From Thermoplasmata archaeon (GTDB taxonomy: Archaea > Thermoplasmatota > Thermoplasmata > Thermoplasmatales > Thermoplasmataceae): a DNA stretch of 39,097 bases. Made by a program: the position numbers and the translations under genes. Positions 31,810 to 39,097 of the stretch are shown here, in pieces (position 1 is the stretch's first letter; every line of letters begins with the position of its first letter). A model generated the notes under the pieces. That model worked only from the letters and a program-made list of their open reading frames with translations. It was not told the DNA's origin and did no database searches. The stretch spans positions 1 through 39,097 of the forward strand of contig JAJYUI010000003.1 of the NCBI GenBank assembly GCA_021792595.1. Reading direction: 5' to 3'.

Positions 31810-32343
31810 ATGTTCACCAGGAAAGGAGATACAGGAGAAACTGACACAGGAGAAAGAAAGAGAGTGAGCAAGTCTTCCATGATAATAGGATTCCAGGGTG
31901 ACCTGGACTCACTCATTTCATTCATAGGGGATGCACTTGTTTCCTCCAGGTGGGATGACGTGAAGGAGGATCTTGCCAGGGTGCAGAACGACCTCTATAC
32001 GCTTGGTGAGGAGATTATCACGTCCGGGAAGAAGCGGACGCTGGATCCGGGAGCGGTTTCATGGCTTGAGGAAAGAACCATAGCCATAAAGAAAGAGGTG
32101 GGCAGGATAAAGCTCTTCGTTGTTCCTGGAGGCTCAAGGGAGTCGACTTCCCTTCACATTGCCAGGACGGTCTGCAGAGATGCTGAGCGTTCACTGGTCT
32201 CCGTTTCTGAGACCACCACGATCAGGCCCGAACTTCTGCAATACATGAACAGGCTCTCGTCCCTTCTTTTCTTTCATTCGCTAGTGTCCAACAAGAGACT
32301 GGGAATTGAGGAAAGGATCTGGGACATAGGCCGGGAATCCTGA
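31810..32343 (+). CDS. ATP:cob(I)alamin adenosyltransferase, PduO type
   Basis: This 177-aa enzyme makes adenosylcobalamin from ATP and cob(I)alamin. It has the PduO-type N-terminus MFTRKGDTGETDTGERKRVSK and the signature VPGGSRESTSLHIARTVCRDAER, followed by LLQYMNRLSSLLFF. A homologous adenosyltransferase from Thermoplasma acidophilum has a known structure. AdoCbl would serve ribonucleotide reductase or methylmalonyl-CoA mutase, the latter fitting branched-chain catabolism here. Its last 70 bases overlap the 3' end of convergent lipB. Confidence 0.93.
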   Translation: MFTRKGDTGETDTGERKRVSKSSMIIGFQGDLDSLISFIGDALVSSRWDDVKEDLARVQNDLYTLGEEIITSGKKRTLDPGAVSWLEERTIAIKKEVGRIKLFVVPGGSRESTSLHIARTVCRDAERSLVSVSETTTIRPELLQYMNRLSSLLFFHSLVSNKRLGIEERIWDIGRES

Positions 32344-32966
32344 TCTGCCTTGATGAAGGTGAACTTACCGAATCTCCTGGAGTATTCCTTGAGAAGGCCG
32401 TTAATGGCATCTTCCCTTGAAACAGGAACAAAAGACATGGTGTCCGGTGGTAGTCCACATGGCCTTATCTTCTTGAACCCTTCCACGGCTTCCATTGAAA
32501 GGTTTAATGCTACCCCATGGTAGGTTACACCCGATTCAATGGCCATTCCAACTGAAGCAACTTTGAACCCGTTTACCCAGATCCCGGGCTCCTCTCCGAG
32601 TTCAGCGGAGTATCCCTTTTCCATGAGCATGCCGATCAGGGCACCTGTAACCTCCGTCACGAGTTCCCTTATATTGACCCTGTTTCCCTCCCACAGTTTC
32701 ATTATTGGATACACAACAAGTTGTCCGGGTCCATGGTATGTGACATCGCCTCCCCGCTCAGTCCTGGTGACATCGATGCCGGGATAGTTTGCGGGGTCTG
32801 CCTTCCTTCCGATGGTATAAACAGGGTCGTGCTCAAGGAAGAGGAGAATATCTGGAATCTCTTCCCGGGCCCTTTTCCTTACAAGTTCTTTCTGGAGGGA
32901 AAGACATTCTTCATAGCCGATCCTCCCGAGGTCAACGGCCAGTCTTGAAATGTAACGGCTTTCCAT
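32274..32966 (-). CDS. lipB: Lipoyl(octanoyl) transferase
   Basis: This enzyme (230 aa) moves octanoyl groups from acyl-carrier protein, or another donor, to the E2 lipoyl lysine. The catalytic pair is Lys135 (in VNGFKVASVGMAI) and Cys170 (in KIRPCGLPPD). RGGDVTYHGPGQLVVYP (71-87) is the substrate loop. The C-terminus is about 20 residues longer than E. coli LipB, and that tail (from about residue 208) is encoded opposite the end of the cobalamin adenosyltransferase. The start overlaps the end of lpd by 35 nt. It is last in the lipA-E1-E2-E3 operon, next to its substrate protein. Confidence 0.92.
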   Translation of the reverse strand: MESRYISRLAVDLGRIGYEECLSLQKELVRKRAREEIPDILLFLEHDPVYTIGRKADPANYPGIDVTRTERGGDVTYHGPGQLVVYPIMKLWEGNRVNIRELVTEVTGALIGMLMEKGYSAELGEEPGIWVNGFKVASVGMAIESGVTYHGVALNLSMEAVEGFKKIRPCGLPPDTMSFVPVSREDAINGLLKEYSRRFGKFTFIKADQDSRPMSQILSSIPSLLLDTSE

Positions 32967-34260
32967 AAGCCCCTTCCGCAGCTTCCCTTACCCCTTCGGA
33001 GATGGTTGGGTGTGGATGTATTGTCATGCCAATGTCCATTGCGCTGAGTCCTCCCTCCACTGCGAGCGAGATTTCACTTATCATCTCGGATGAGTGTGGC
33101 GCAACAATGCCCGCACCTGTGACTATCCCGGATTCGTCAAAGTATATCCTGTAAGAACCGATCGTTGAGTTCATTCCCAGTGCTCTCCCGTTTGCGGCCA
33201 GTGGAAACATGGACTGATTCTTGCCCTTCCTGCCTGTATACGAAATTTCAGGATCCGAATATATCACGAATGGCATGGCCTGGTATTCAACAACCGCATC
33301 CTCTCCTGCTATGTTGGAAGCAGCCACTTCTGCATCGTAATACGCTTTGTGTGCAAGCATTGGTTCCCCTGAGACGTCGCCAATTGCGTAAACGCCTGGA
33401 ACAGTTGTCATTTTCCTCTCATCTGTCCTGACATACCTGCCATCCATTTCGACTCCCAGGTTTTCGAGCCCGAATCCCTGAGTATTTGGCGTCCTTCCAA
33501 CGGTCAGAAGAACAAGATCACAGTTCAGCGTTTTTCCTCCTTCCAGTGTGACAGAGTATCCCTTTTCCTTGTTGACCGAGCTTACTTTTGTCGAGGTCAG
33601 GATTTCAACTCCCATGGCCTTGAGTTTTCTCTCGACTGGTGCAACAAGTTCCCTGTCCACACCGGGCAGTATGGAATCCATCATCTCCACTACCGTGACT
33701 TCTGATCCCAGTTTTTTCAACGCGGTTCCGATCTCTATCCCGATATATCCTCCGCCTATGATAACGAGGCTTTTTGGTACATTCTCAATATCGAGTATTT
33801 CCCTGTTGCTTACTGCGCTTTCCATGCCGTTAAAATGAACGGGAGAGGATCCGGTTGCTATCACCAGGTTCTCCCCTTCATATCTGTTCTCGCCTACGGA
33901 AACGGTGCGCGCATCGACTATCATCGCATCTCCGTGAATGATCTCGACTCCGTATGACCTGCAGAGCGTCTCTACGCCAGAAGTAAGCTTGTGGATCATG
34001 TCCCACTTCCACTTCTGCCATTCCTTGAAGTCGATGTCGATTGTCGACTTCAACCCGGGTGTTTCATTTGCAGAATAAACTGTATTGGCGAGTTCTATAA
34101 GTGCCTTGGACGGAATGCAGCCATAGTTGAGGCATTCACCACCTATCTTGTCACGTTCTATCATGGCCACTTTCTTGCCTTTCTGCCCCAGTCTTATCGC
34201 TGCAGCATATCCCGCTGGACCTGCCCCTATGATTATTGCATCGAATGACATTTCCACCAC
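32932..34260 (-). CDS. lpd: Dihydrolipoamide dehydrogenase (E3)
   Basis: This FAD enzyme (439-442 aa) reoxidises dihydrolipoamide on E2 with NAD+. It has FAD motif IIIGAGPAGYAAAIRLGQ, the redox disulfide GGECLNYGCIPSK (C43, C48 counted from GTG 34260), NAD motif VIIGGGYIGIEIGTALKKLG, second FAD motif VPGVYAIGDVSG and the C-terminal catalytic His-Glu in IHPHPTISEGV. GTG 34260 overlaps the E2 stop; ATG 34251 with GTGGTGG upstream is an equally good start. It is part of the lipoylated 2-oxoacid dehydrogenase operon. Confidence 0.95.
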   Translation of the reverse strand: MVEMSFDAIIIGAGPAGYAAAIRLGQKGKKVAMIERDKIGGECLNYGCIPSKALIELANTVYSANETPGLKSTIDIDFKEWQKWKWDMIHKLTSGVETLCRSYGVEIIHGDAMIVDARTVSVGENRYEGENLVIATGSSPVHFNGMESAVSNREILDIENVPKSLVIIGGGYIGIEIGTALKKLGSEVTVVEMMDSILPGVDRELVAPVERKLKAMGVEILTSTKVSSVNKEKGYSVTLEGGKTLNCDLVLLTVGRTPNTQGFGLENLGVEMDGRYVRTDERKMTTVPGVYAIGDVSGEPMLAHKAYYDAEVAASNIAGEDAVVEYQAMPFVIYSDPEISYTGRKGKNQSMFPLAANGRALGMNSTIGSYRIYFDESGIVTGAGIVAPHSSEMISEISLAVEGGLSAMDIGMTIHPHPTISEGVREAAEGAYGKPLHFKTGR

Positions 34261-35456
34261 TATACCAGCAATAGAGAGGGTTTTTCAAGTAGTTCCTTGA
34301 GCCTGCTTATGAACCTGGCTGCATCCGCACCATCTATCAGCCTATGATCACACGACATTGAGATGTTCATGATGTAGTGCTGAACCTTGCTTTCTATTAC
34401 TTTTTCCATCCTGTGGAAAGAGGTGATAGCCACCTCCGGATAGTTGATGATTGGACTAGAACTGATACCGCCAATAGTTCCGACATTGGAAACTGTAAAT
34501 GTGGAGTCCTGGACTTCGCTCAGCTTCAATTCTCCCTTTCTTGCCCTCTCTCCCAGATCCCTGGTAACCTTCGCCAGCTCTGCCACTGTCATTGTGTCTG
34601 CGTTCTTGATAACTGCCACTGTAAGGCCATCTGGGGTGTCAACGGCCATTCCAATGTTATAGTGTTTCTTCAGGATATATCTCCTGTTTGCCTCGTCATA
34701 AATTGCGTTGAACCTCGGGAATTCCTTAAGCGCGATGGTACAGGCTTTGATGAAAAAGGGAGTATATGTGATATCCTGGTTCTTCTTCTTGAGTTCTTCC
34801 CTTGTGTCCTTCAGTTCTGAAAGATCAACCTTCTCCAATATGGTGAAGTGAGGAATGATGCTCTTCGACTTGGCCATCTTGTCAAATATTATGCGTCTCA
34901 GTCCCTTAGGCTCGTAAACTTCGTCACCCTCATCCAAAGGTTTCGGAGATTCTTTCTTGGCACCGCTGGTTTCCGGAGTTGATTGTTTTTTCGGTTTTGA
35001 CTTTGCAGCGTCAAGGTCTTCCATTGTAACACGCCCGCCTGGACCTGAAGGCACGATGTCCTCGATGTTGACCCCCATTTCCCTTGCAGCCTTCCTGATG
35101 GCAGGAGACGCAAGCACTTTCCTCTCTGAGATCCTCCCCCTGGGGGTTTCCACATCATGTGTCTCAACTTCCTGAACGGTTTCCTCCGGTTTCGATTCTA
35201 AATTTGTGGTGATTTCAGGCGAACCATCATCTATCTCTACAAGAACCTCGCCAACCTTTGCAACCTTTCCCTCCTCTATCTTTATTGATGCAATCTTCCC
35301 TGCGACCGGCGAGGGAATCTTTGTGGTCACCTTGTCCGTCATGACCTCCACCATGTCCTGGTCTCTTCCGATGGAGTCACCCTTCTTGACGTGCCACTTG
35401 ACTATCTCTCCTTCTGTTAAACCTTCTCCAATGTCTGGAAATCTGAACTGAAACAT
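34260..35456 (-). CDS. 2-oxoacid dehydrogenase E2, dihydrolipoamide acyltransferase
   Basis: This 398-aa E2 core has a single lipoyl domain (1-76, lipoyl Lys42 in MTDKVTTKIPSP). A peripheral subunit-binding domain (113-150, LASPAIRKAAREMGV) follows, then a charged linker and a CoA-dependent acyltransferase domain (about 180-398). The active site ISMSCDHRLIDGA places catalytic His371. The MTDKVTT lipoyl motif is that of branched-chain rather than pyruvate E2s. It is preceded by AGGTGAAG, a good ribosome-binding site, 4 bases after the E1 beta stop. The complex assembles on this core. Confidence 0.94.
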   Translation of the reverse strand: MFQFRFPDIGEGLTEGEIVKWHVKKGDSIGRDQDMVEVMTDKVTTKIPSPVAGKIASIKIEEGKVAKVGEVLVEIDDGSPEITTNLESKPEETVQEVETHDVETPRGRISERKVLASPAIRKAAREMGVNIEDIVPSGPGGRVTMEDLDAAKSKPKKQSTPETSGAKKESPKPLDEGDEVYEPKGLRRIIFDKMAKSKSIIPHFTILEKVDLSELKDTREELKKKNQDITYTPFFIKACTIALKEFPRFNAIYDEANRRYILKKHYNIGMAVDTPDGLTVAVIKNADTMTVAELAKVTRDLGERARKGELKLSEVQDSTFTVSNVGTIGGISSSPIINYPEVAITSFHRMEKVIESKVQHYIMNISMSCDHRLIDGADAARFISRLKELLEKPSLLLV

Positions 35457-35460
35457 ATCT

Positions 35461-36429
35461 TCACCTGAATTCTAACAGCTTGTTCACTGCTTTCATGATC
35501 CTTCTGTCGTCCGGTATGTAGTAATCCTCCATCTTGTATGGGAATGGAGAATCAGGTCCCGTTACCCTGAGTATGGGTGCAAGTAGTGATTCGAGTGCAC
35601 GTTCCGTAATTGAAGCGCTTATCTCCGCCCCAAATCCGCCGGTTCTGGGGGCTTCGTGTATTATCACCACCCTGCCCGTCTTCTCCACAGATTGTATCAC
35701 CGTTCCTATATCCATTGGAACAAGTGTCCTGAGATCGATGATGTCTCCGTTCACCTTGTGCTTTTCAAACGTGTTCTTAACGGTAGGTACCATTGAACCA
35801 TACGTGATGGCAGTAAGATCGTCACCTTCCCTCACAACTGAAGCTTTCCTGAGGGGAACCTTGTATTCACCATCCTTCACTTCCTCCTTTATGGATCTGT
35901 ACAGCCTCTTCGGTTCCAGAAATATAACCGGATCTTCATAGTCAATCGCTGAAAGAAGAAGCCCCTTCGCGTCATATGGACCAGAAGGAGTGACTACGGT
36001 CAATCCTGCAGTGTGAGCGAAATATGCTTCTCCGCTCTGTGAGTGGTACAACCCTCCTTTCACCCCACCGCCGTACGGAGTTCTCAGAACCATGGGAACA
36101 GTGTAGTCACCGTTGGATCGAAATCTCATCTTGGCTGCCTGGTTTATGATCTGGTCCATTGCGGTGTATATGAAATCCTGGAACTGTATTTCGGGTACAG
36201 GCTTGAGCCCTGTCAGCGCCATCCCAATTGCCATTCCTACAATACCTAGTTCGACCAGGGGAGTATCCATAACCCTGTCTTCCCCATACTTCTTCTGAAG
36301 GCCCTCTGTAACTCTGAAAACTCCGCCATTGATCCCTATATCTTCCCCCAGAAGGATCACGGAGTCATCCAGCTTAAGGGCGAGATCGAGCCCGTTGTTG
36401 ATTGCCTGAACCATGTTCATTTCGGTCAT
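35461..36429 (-). CDS. 2-oxoacid dehydrogenase E1, beta subunit
   Basis: This 322-aa beta subunit of the TPP-dependent E1 starts MTEMNMVQAINNGLDLALK. It contains LLGEDIGINGGVFRVTEGL, PLVELGIVGMAIGMALTG and EIQFQDFIYTAMDQI, all diagnostic of branched-chain-type E1 beta. ATG 36429 overlaps the E1 alpha stop by 4 nt (ATGA). The longer frame to 36525 lies inside E1 alpha and is rejected. E1 decarboxylates the 2-oxoacid and acylates E2. Branched-chain substrates are likely, with pyruvate possible, as for the Thermoplasma enzyme. Confidence 0.94.
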   Translation of the reverse strand: MTEMNMVQAINNGLDLALKLDDSVILLGEDIGINGGVFRVTEGLQKKYGEDRVMDTPLVELGIVGMAIGMALTGLKPVPEIQFQDFIYTAMDQIINQAAKMRFRSNGDYTVPMVLRTPYGGGVKGGLYHSQSGEAYFAHTAGLTVVTPSGPYDAKGLLLSAIDYEDPVIFLEPKRLYRSIKEEVKDGEYKVPLRKASVVREGDDLTAITYGSMVPTVKNTFEKHKVNGDIIDLRTLVPMDIGTVIQSVEKTGRVVIIHEAPRTGGFGAEISASITERALESLLAPILRVTGPDSPFPYKMEDYYIPDDRRIMKAVNKLLEFR

Positions 36430-37436
36430 AGTAAATCCTTTACCTCCTCGTCGAGCATCCAGGAAGACTCCTTGTAAACTCCAGTAAATGCCGAGCTGGG
36501 ATCTGCAGCTGGGATCTTGGCGCATTCCTCGAACTTGTCATTTACTATTTTCTCTGCCCTTGTCTTGATGGACTCTATGAATTTGTCATCAATATAACCC
36601 TTTGATTTCAGTAGTTTTTCAGTAATGATTACCGGGTCCTTGTCGCTCCCTTCTTCAACTATAACATCCCTGTACTTTGTTGGATCGTCTGACGTCGAAT
36701 GGGGCCCCATACGGAATGAAACAGCGTCAATCAATGTTGGGCCTTTTCCTTCCCTTGCCCTCTTCACGGCTTCCCTGGTGACCTCATAGGTCTCCAGCAG
36801 ATCGTTTCCATTCGCCCTGACTCCCCGCATACCGTACGCAGAGGCTTTGGTCCAGATTTCCGCGAGAGTCTGCTTTTCAACGGGCATTGAAATGGCCCAT
36901 CCGTTGTTCTCGCACAGGAAAATAACAGGAAGGTTGTATACCGCAGCCAGGTTAAGAGCGGCGTGAAAATCGGGTGCCGAGGTCGATCCCTCACCAAATG
37001 TTGTTAGCACGATTGAGTTTGTTTTCCTGTATTTCTGCGTGTATGCAGAACCAACCGCCAGCGGAAGGTTTGTCGCAACCGGGCTCTGTACAGACATGAA
37101 GTTCCTCTTCTTGTCGCAGTAGTGGCTGGGCATCTGCCTGCCCAGCGCAGAATCTTCACGGTTTCCCATTATCTGGTTGATGATGTTTTCCATTGGTACC
37201 CCCCTGTGAAGCATGAGGGGGACATCCCTGTAGTACCCGTAGATCAGGTCCTTGTCCTGGAGTGCCATCGAAGCGCCTACCTGTAGTGCCTCCTGGCCTA
37301 TGGTGGGAGTGTAGAATCCGACTCTCCCCTGCCTCTGTGATACCACAATCTTATTGTCAAGTGTTCTGGAAAGTACAATTGCCGTGTATGCCTTTATGAG
37401 TCTAGTCTTTTCTTCCGATTTGTCCTGTTCAGGCAT
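36426..37436 (-). CDS. 2-oxoacid dehydrogenase E1, alpha subunit
   Basis: This 336-aa alpha subunit of E1 has the TPP-binding motif as TTFGEGSTSAPDFHAALNLA followed by CENN, with GEG in place of the usual GDG. RQGRVGFYTPTIGQEALQVG and the phosphorylation-loop-like RMGPHSTSDDPTKYR match branched-chain E1 alpha proteins. It follows lipA with an 8-nt overlap and has a strong ribosome-binding site, GGAGGTTGA, 4 bases before its ATG. Together with E1 beta it forms the alpha2beta2 decarboxylase. Confidence 0.94.
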   Translation of the reverse strand: MPEQDKSEEKTRLIKAYTAIVLSRTLDNKIVVSQRQGRVGFYTPTIGQEALQVGASMALQDKDLIYGYYRDVPLMLHRGVPMENIINQIMGNREDSALGRQMPSHYCDKKRNFMSVQSPVATNLPLAVGSAYTQKYRKTNSIVLTTFGEGSTSAPDFHAALNLAAVYNLPVIFLCENNGWAISMPVEKQTLAEIWTKASAYGMRGVRANGNDLLETYEVTREAVKRAREGKGPTLIDAVSFRMGPHSTSDDPTKYRDVIVEEGSDKDPVIITEKLLKSKGYIDDKFIESIKTRAEKIVNDKFEECAKIPAADPSSAFTGVYKESSWMLDEEVKDLL

Positions 37437-38286
37437 TTCTCAACCTCCTTGATGCCCAGGCCTCTGCCGCCCTGTATGAAGTTCTCACAAGTGGCCCGGA
37501 GGCCACAAACGAGAATCCCATCTCATATCCTGCCCTCTCAAGCCTCTTGAATCTATCTACCGAACAATATTCCGTCACTTCTATCTGCATCTTCGACGGC
37601 CTGAGATATTGTCCGATTGTCAGAATGTCCACATCCGATTCTCGCAAGTCACTCATCGTTGATAATACTTCTTCATCCGTTTCCCCGTGCCCCAGCATTA
37701 TTGAAGACTTGGTGAGCTGGGATGGATTCGCTTTCTTGACATGCCTTAGCAGGGATATTGACTGATCATAACCTGCCCTTCCGTCCCTGATGACCGGGGT
37801 AAGCCTTCTGACGGTTTCGACATTGTGCGCCAGGACCGCTGGTTCTTCGTCAACAATCTTCTGTATAAGGTCAATTCTTCCCTGGAAATCCGGAATCAGG
37901 ACTTCTACCAGTATTCCGCTTTGTTTGAGTTCCCTAATCACGGATGCAAAGTGGCTGGAACCCTGATCCGGCAGGTCATCCCTGTCCACAGATGTGACCA
38001 CAACGTATGTCAGTCCCATGCTTGATGCGGCATCAACGACCTTTTTCGGTTCCTCTTCATCCACTGGTTCCATCCTTCCATGCGTGACGGAACAGAATCT
38101 GCATCCCCTGGAGCAATTCTTCCCAAGGATCATGAATGTTGCAGTACCACTTCCCCAGCACTCAGCTACATTGGGACACCTCGCTTCCTCACAAACTGTA
38201 TGAAGTCTCTGTTCCCTGAGCGTTTTCCTTATGGAAACGTAAGTTTCGCCTGCTGGTAAGTATACCTTGGCATACTCAGGCTTCAC
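37429..38286 (-). CDS. lipA: Lipoyl synthase
   Basis: This 285-aa radical SAM enzyme inserts two sulfurs into octanoyl-E2. The auxiliary cluster cysteines are C32, C37 and C43 in CEEARCPNVAEC. The SAM cluster is C58, C62 and C65 in CSRGCRFC. The C-terminal serine ligand motif RSSY appears as RTSY (S270). It starts the operon with GTG 38286. A TATA box (38309-38320) is centred 28 bases upstream, so the mRNA is probably leaderless. With lipB it gives a complete de novo lipoylation pair in the same transcription unit as the target complex. Confidence 0.95.
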   Translation of the reverse strand: MKPEYAKVYLPAGETYVSIRKTLREQRLHTVCEEARCPNVAECWGSGTATFMILGKNCSRGCRFCSVTHGRMEPVDEEEPKKVVDAASSMGLTYVVVTSVDRDDLPDQGSSHFASVIRELKQSGILVEVLIPDFQGRIDLIQKIVDEEPAVLAHNVETVRRLTPVIRDGRAGYDQSISLLRHVKKANPSQLTKSSIMLGHGETDEEVLSTMSDLRESDVDILTIGQYLRPSKMQIEVTEYCSVDRFKRLERAGYEMGFSFVASGPLVRTSYRAAEAWASRRLRNA

Positions 38287-38308
38287 ACTTTCGGATTGTT
38301 GCCAAGTA

Positions 38309-38320
38309 TTCTATACTATC
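38309..38320 (-). promoter_or_regulatory. TATA box for the lipA-E1-E2-E3-lipB operon
   Basis: GATAGTATAGAAT on the minus strand is centred about 28 bases before GTG 38286. The GATAGTATAG core is identical to the Nre operon box. Confidence 0.6.
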
Positions 38321-38380
38321 GAATCACTCGCTTATCTTGAATTTCCATTTCTCAAGATGGCTTCCATGCTTCATTGCATC

Positions 38381-38427
38381 AATAAAAAAGGAAAGAGAAA
38401 AATAAAATAAAATTGTAAATAAAAAAG
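38381..38427 (-). terminator. T-rich terminator after the surface-protein gene
   Basis: Starting about 9 bases after the stop codon, the minus strand has repeated T-tracts (T6 at 38426-38421 and 38389-38384 plus several T4-T5 runs). This matches archaeal intrinsic termination on oligo-T without a hairpin. Confidence 0.6.
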
Positions 38428-38435
38428 AGGGGAAT

Positions 38436-39097
38436 TTAGAATTCCCTTGTTACAGTCTGTGGCATCAGTGTGCTAACGGACTTGAGTGGTTCGTGTACCC
38501 CAATTGTTACGTTCAGAGCGGCAGGTCCAAGGTTGGAATAGCCGAGGCTGAACAGGTTGGGGTATGAGTTGTCATGATACTCTGTGCTTCCTGAGTACCA
38601 GTAGTCCTGCAGTGCGTGGACGTCCTTTGTTGGGGAACTCGTGTATCCCCACTGAACGCTGGTGCCGGACGGCTCTTTCACATTGAGGTAGTAGTGGGTT
38701 CCTCCAGTCAGTTTCACTGGCGTAAAGGTTACGTTCTGCATTCCTCCGGTGGATGGCTGGCTGACACTCACGGTGACAGTTGAGAGCACGTTGTTTGTGA
38801 AAGGTGAGGTCCCAATGCCTACAGTAATGGTTCCGCTGCCCTCAAGGAACAGGTTGATGAAGTTAACCTGCTCACTCGTGCTGCCTACCGTGAACTCTTC
38901 TGCTTCTGGAAGTGTGTAGAAGTAGGTGTTCGAGGGACTTGCGGTTACCTGTGCCCAAACTCCATTGCTCTGGCTTGCCTGCGCGCTGAATGTTATGGAC
39001 ACTCCCGTGTTAGCTCCATTGACCGTTACCGATCCTGAGGAGGGTGACGAGGTGTATCCAGAAACTGATCCAACGGTGTAGGAATAGCTTCCGTCTG
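38436..39097 (-). CDS. Large surface/secreted protein, C-terminal part (5' end outside window)
   Basis: The open frame continues to the window edge, so the GTG at 39002 is not the real start. About 219 residues are visible. The first residues contain SYTVGSVSGYTSSPSSGSVT and VNGANTGVSITFSA, a repeat unit I associate with thermopsin-like and other extracellular proteins of Thermoplasmata. A domain of about 180 residues follows, rich in Ser, Thr, Asn, Gly and aromatic residues and poor in charge, with many NxS/T sites. No membrane anchor is seen at the C-terminus, which ends PQTVTREF. Function unknown; an acid-stable surface protein or peptidase relative is inferred. Confidence 0.75.
   Translation of the reverse strand, partial: DGSYSYTVGSVSGYTSSPSSGSVTVNGANTGVSITFSAQASQSNGVWAQVTASPSNTYFYTLPEAEEFTVGSTSEQVNFINLFLEGSGTITVGIGTSPFTNNVLSTVTVSVSQPSTGGMQNVTFTPVKLTGGTHYYLNVKEPSGTSVQWGYTSSPTKDVHALQDYWYSGSTEYHDNSYPNLFSLGYSNLGPAALNVTIGVHEPLKSVSTLMPQTVTREF

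Larger units (their letters stand above)
38287..38435. other. Intergenic region between the surface-protein gene and lipA
   Basis: It has no gene. It carries the T-rich terminator-like tract of the surface-protein gene (38381-38427) and the lipA promoter (38309-38320). Nothing else stands out. Confidence 0.5.

Noticed and set aside
36430-36525. N-terminal extension of E1 beta
   Set aside because: It lies inside E1 alpha; the ATGA overlap at 36426-36429 gives the usual start.

Overview
The window is a gene-dense archaeal chromosome segment from the Thermoplasmatales (Thermoplasma and the 'alphabet-plasma' relatives). The clearest markers are a tricorn-interacting-factor-type aminopeptidase, a two-subunit 2-oxoacid:ferredoxin oxidoreductase of the aerobic-archaeal type, an archaeal branched-chain 2-oxoacid dehydrogenase complex, an archaeal Nre-family repair protein, an archaeal-type HAD-ECH fusion and a PduO-type cobalamin adenosyltransferase. 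Many first genes of transcription units have a TATA-like box centred 23-32 bases before the start codon and no Shine-Dalgarno, as expected for leaderless mRNAs. Genes inside operons have GGTGA or GGAGG ribosome-binding sites. Species cannot be fixed from sequence alone. I saw no rRNA, tRNA, insertion sequence or CRISPR array.

Layout. 283-2870: korBA on the minus strand, divergent from aspartate ammonia-lyase (2943-4316). 4317-7645: a minus operon of thiolase and two overlapping acyl-CoA dehydrogenase genes. 7897-10290: the aminopeptidase. 10485-14905: a plus-strand set of DsrE, TusA, a sulfide:quinone-oxidoreductase-like flavoprotein, DUF1641 and a large membrane Fe-S oxidoreductase, converging on ETF (etfBA, 14962-16604). 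16674-18751: a radical SAM protein and an Nre protein. 18792-22259: two unrecognised genes, a duplicated ABC permease and a small winged-helix-like protein. 22362-25926: a sugar-phosphate nucleotidyltransferase, an MFS transporter and a bacterial-type pantothenate kinase. 25995-29045: HAD-ECH fusion, SCP2 protein and protein disulfide oxidoreductase. 29133-32343: AlaX, DtxR-type regulator, MFS transporter and cobalamin adenosyltransferase. 32274-38286: a minus operon lipA, E1 alpha, E1 beta, E2, E3, lipB. 38436-39097: the end of a large surface protein that runs out of the window.

How the genes fit together. Most of the window serves CoA-thioester catabolism. Branched-chain 2-oxoacids or pyruvate are oxidised by the lipoylated dehydrogenase complex (with its own LipA and LipB) or by KOR. 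Acyl-CoAs are dehydrogenated by an acyl-CoA dehydrogenase pair, hydrated and oxidised by the HAD-ECH fusion, and cleaved by thiolase. Electrons would pass to ETF and then, by inference, to the adjacent membrane Fe-S oxidoreductase, which resembles ETF:menaquinone oxidoreductases. CoaA supplies CoA.

The most interesting signal is the acyl-CoA dehydrogenase pair. One gene keeps the catalytic Glu and the TEPxxGSD motif but has a degraded dimer-interface FAD motif. Its 4-nt-overlapping partner has lost the Glu and the TEPxxGSD motif but keeps the interface motif. This predicts an obligate heteromeric enzyme.
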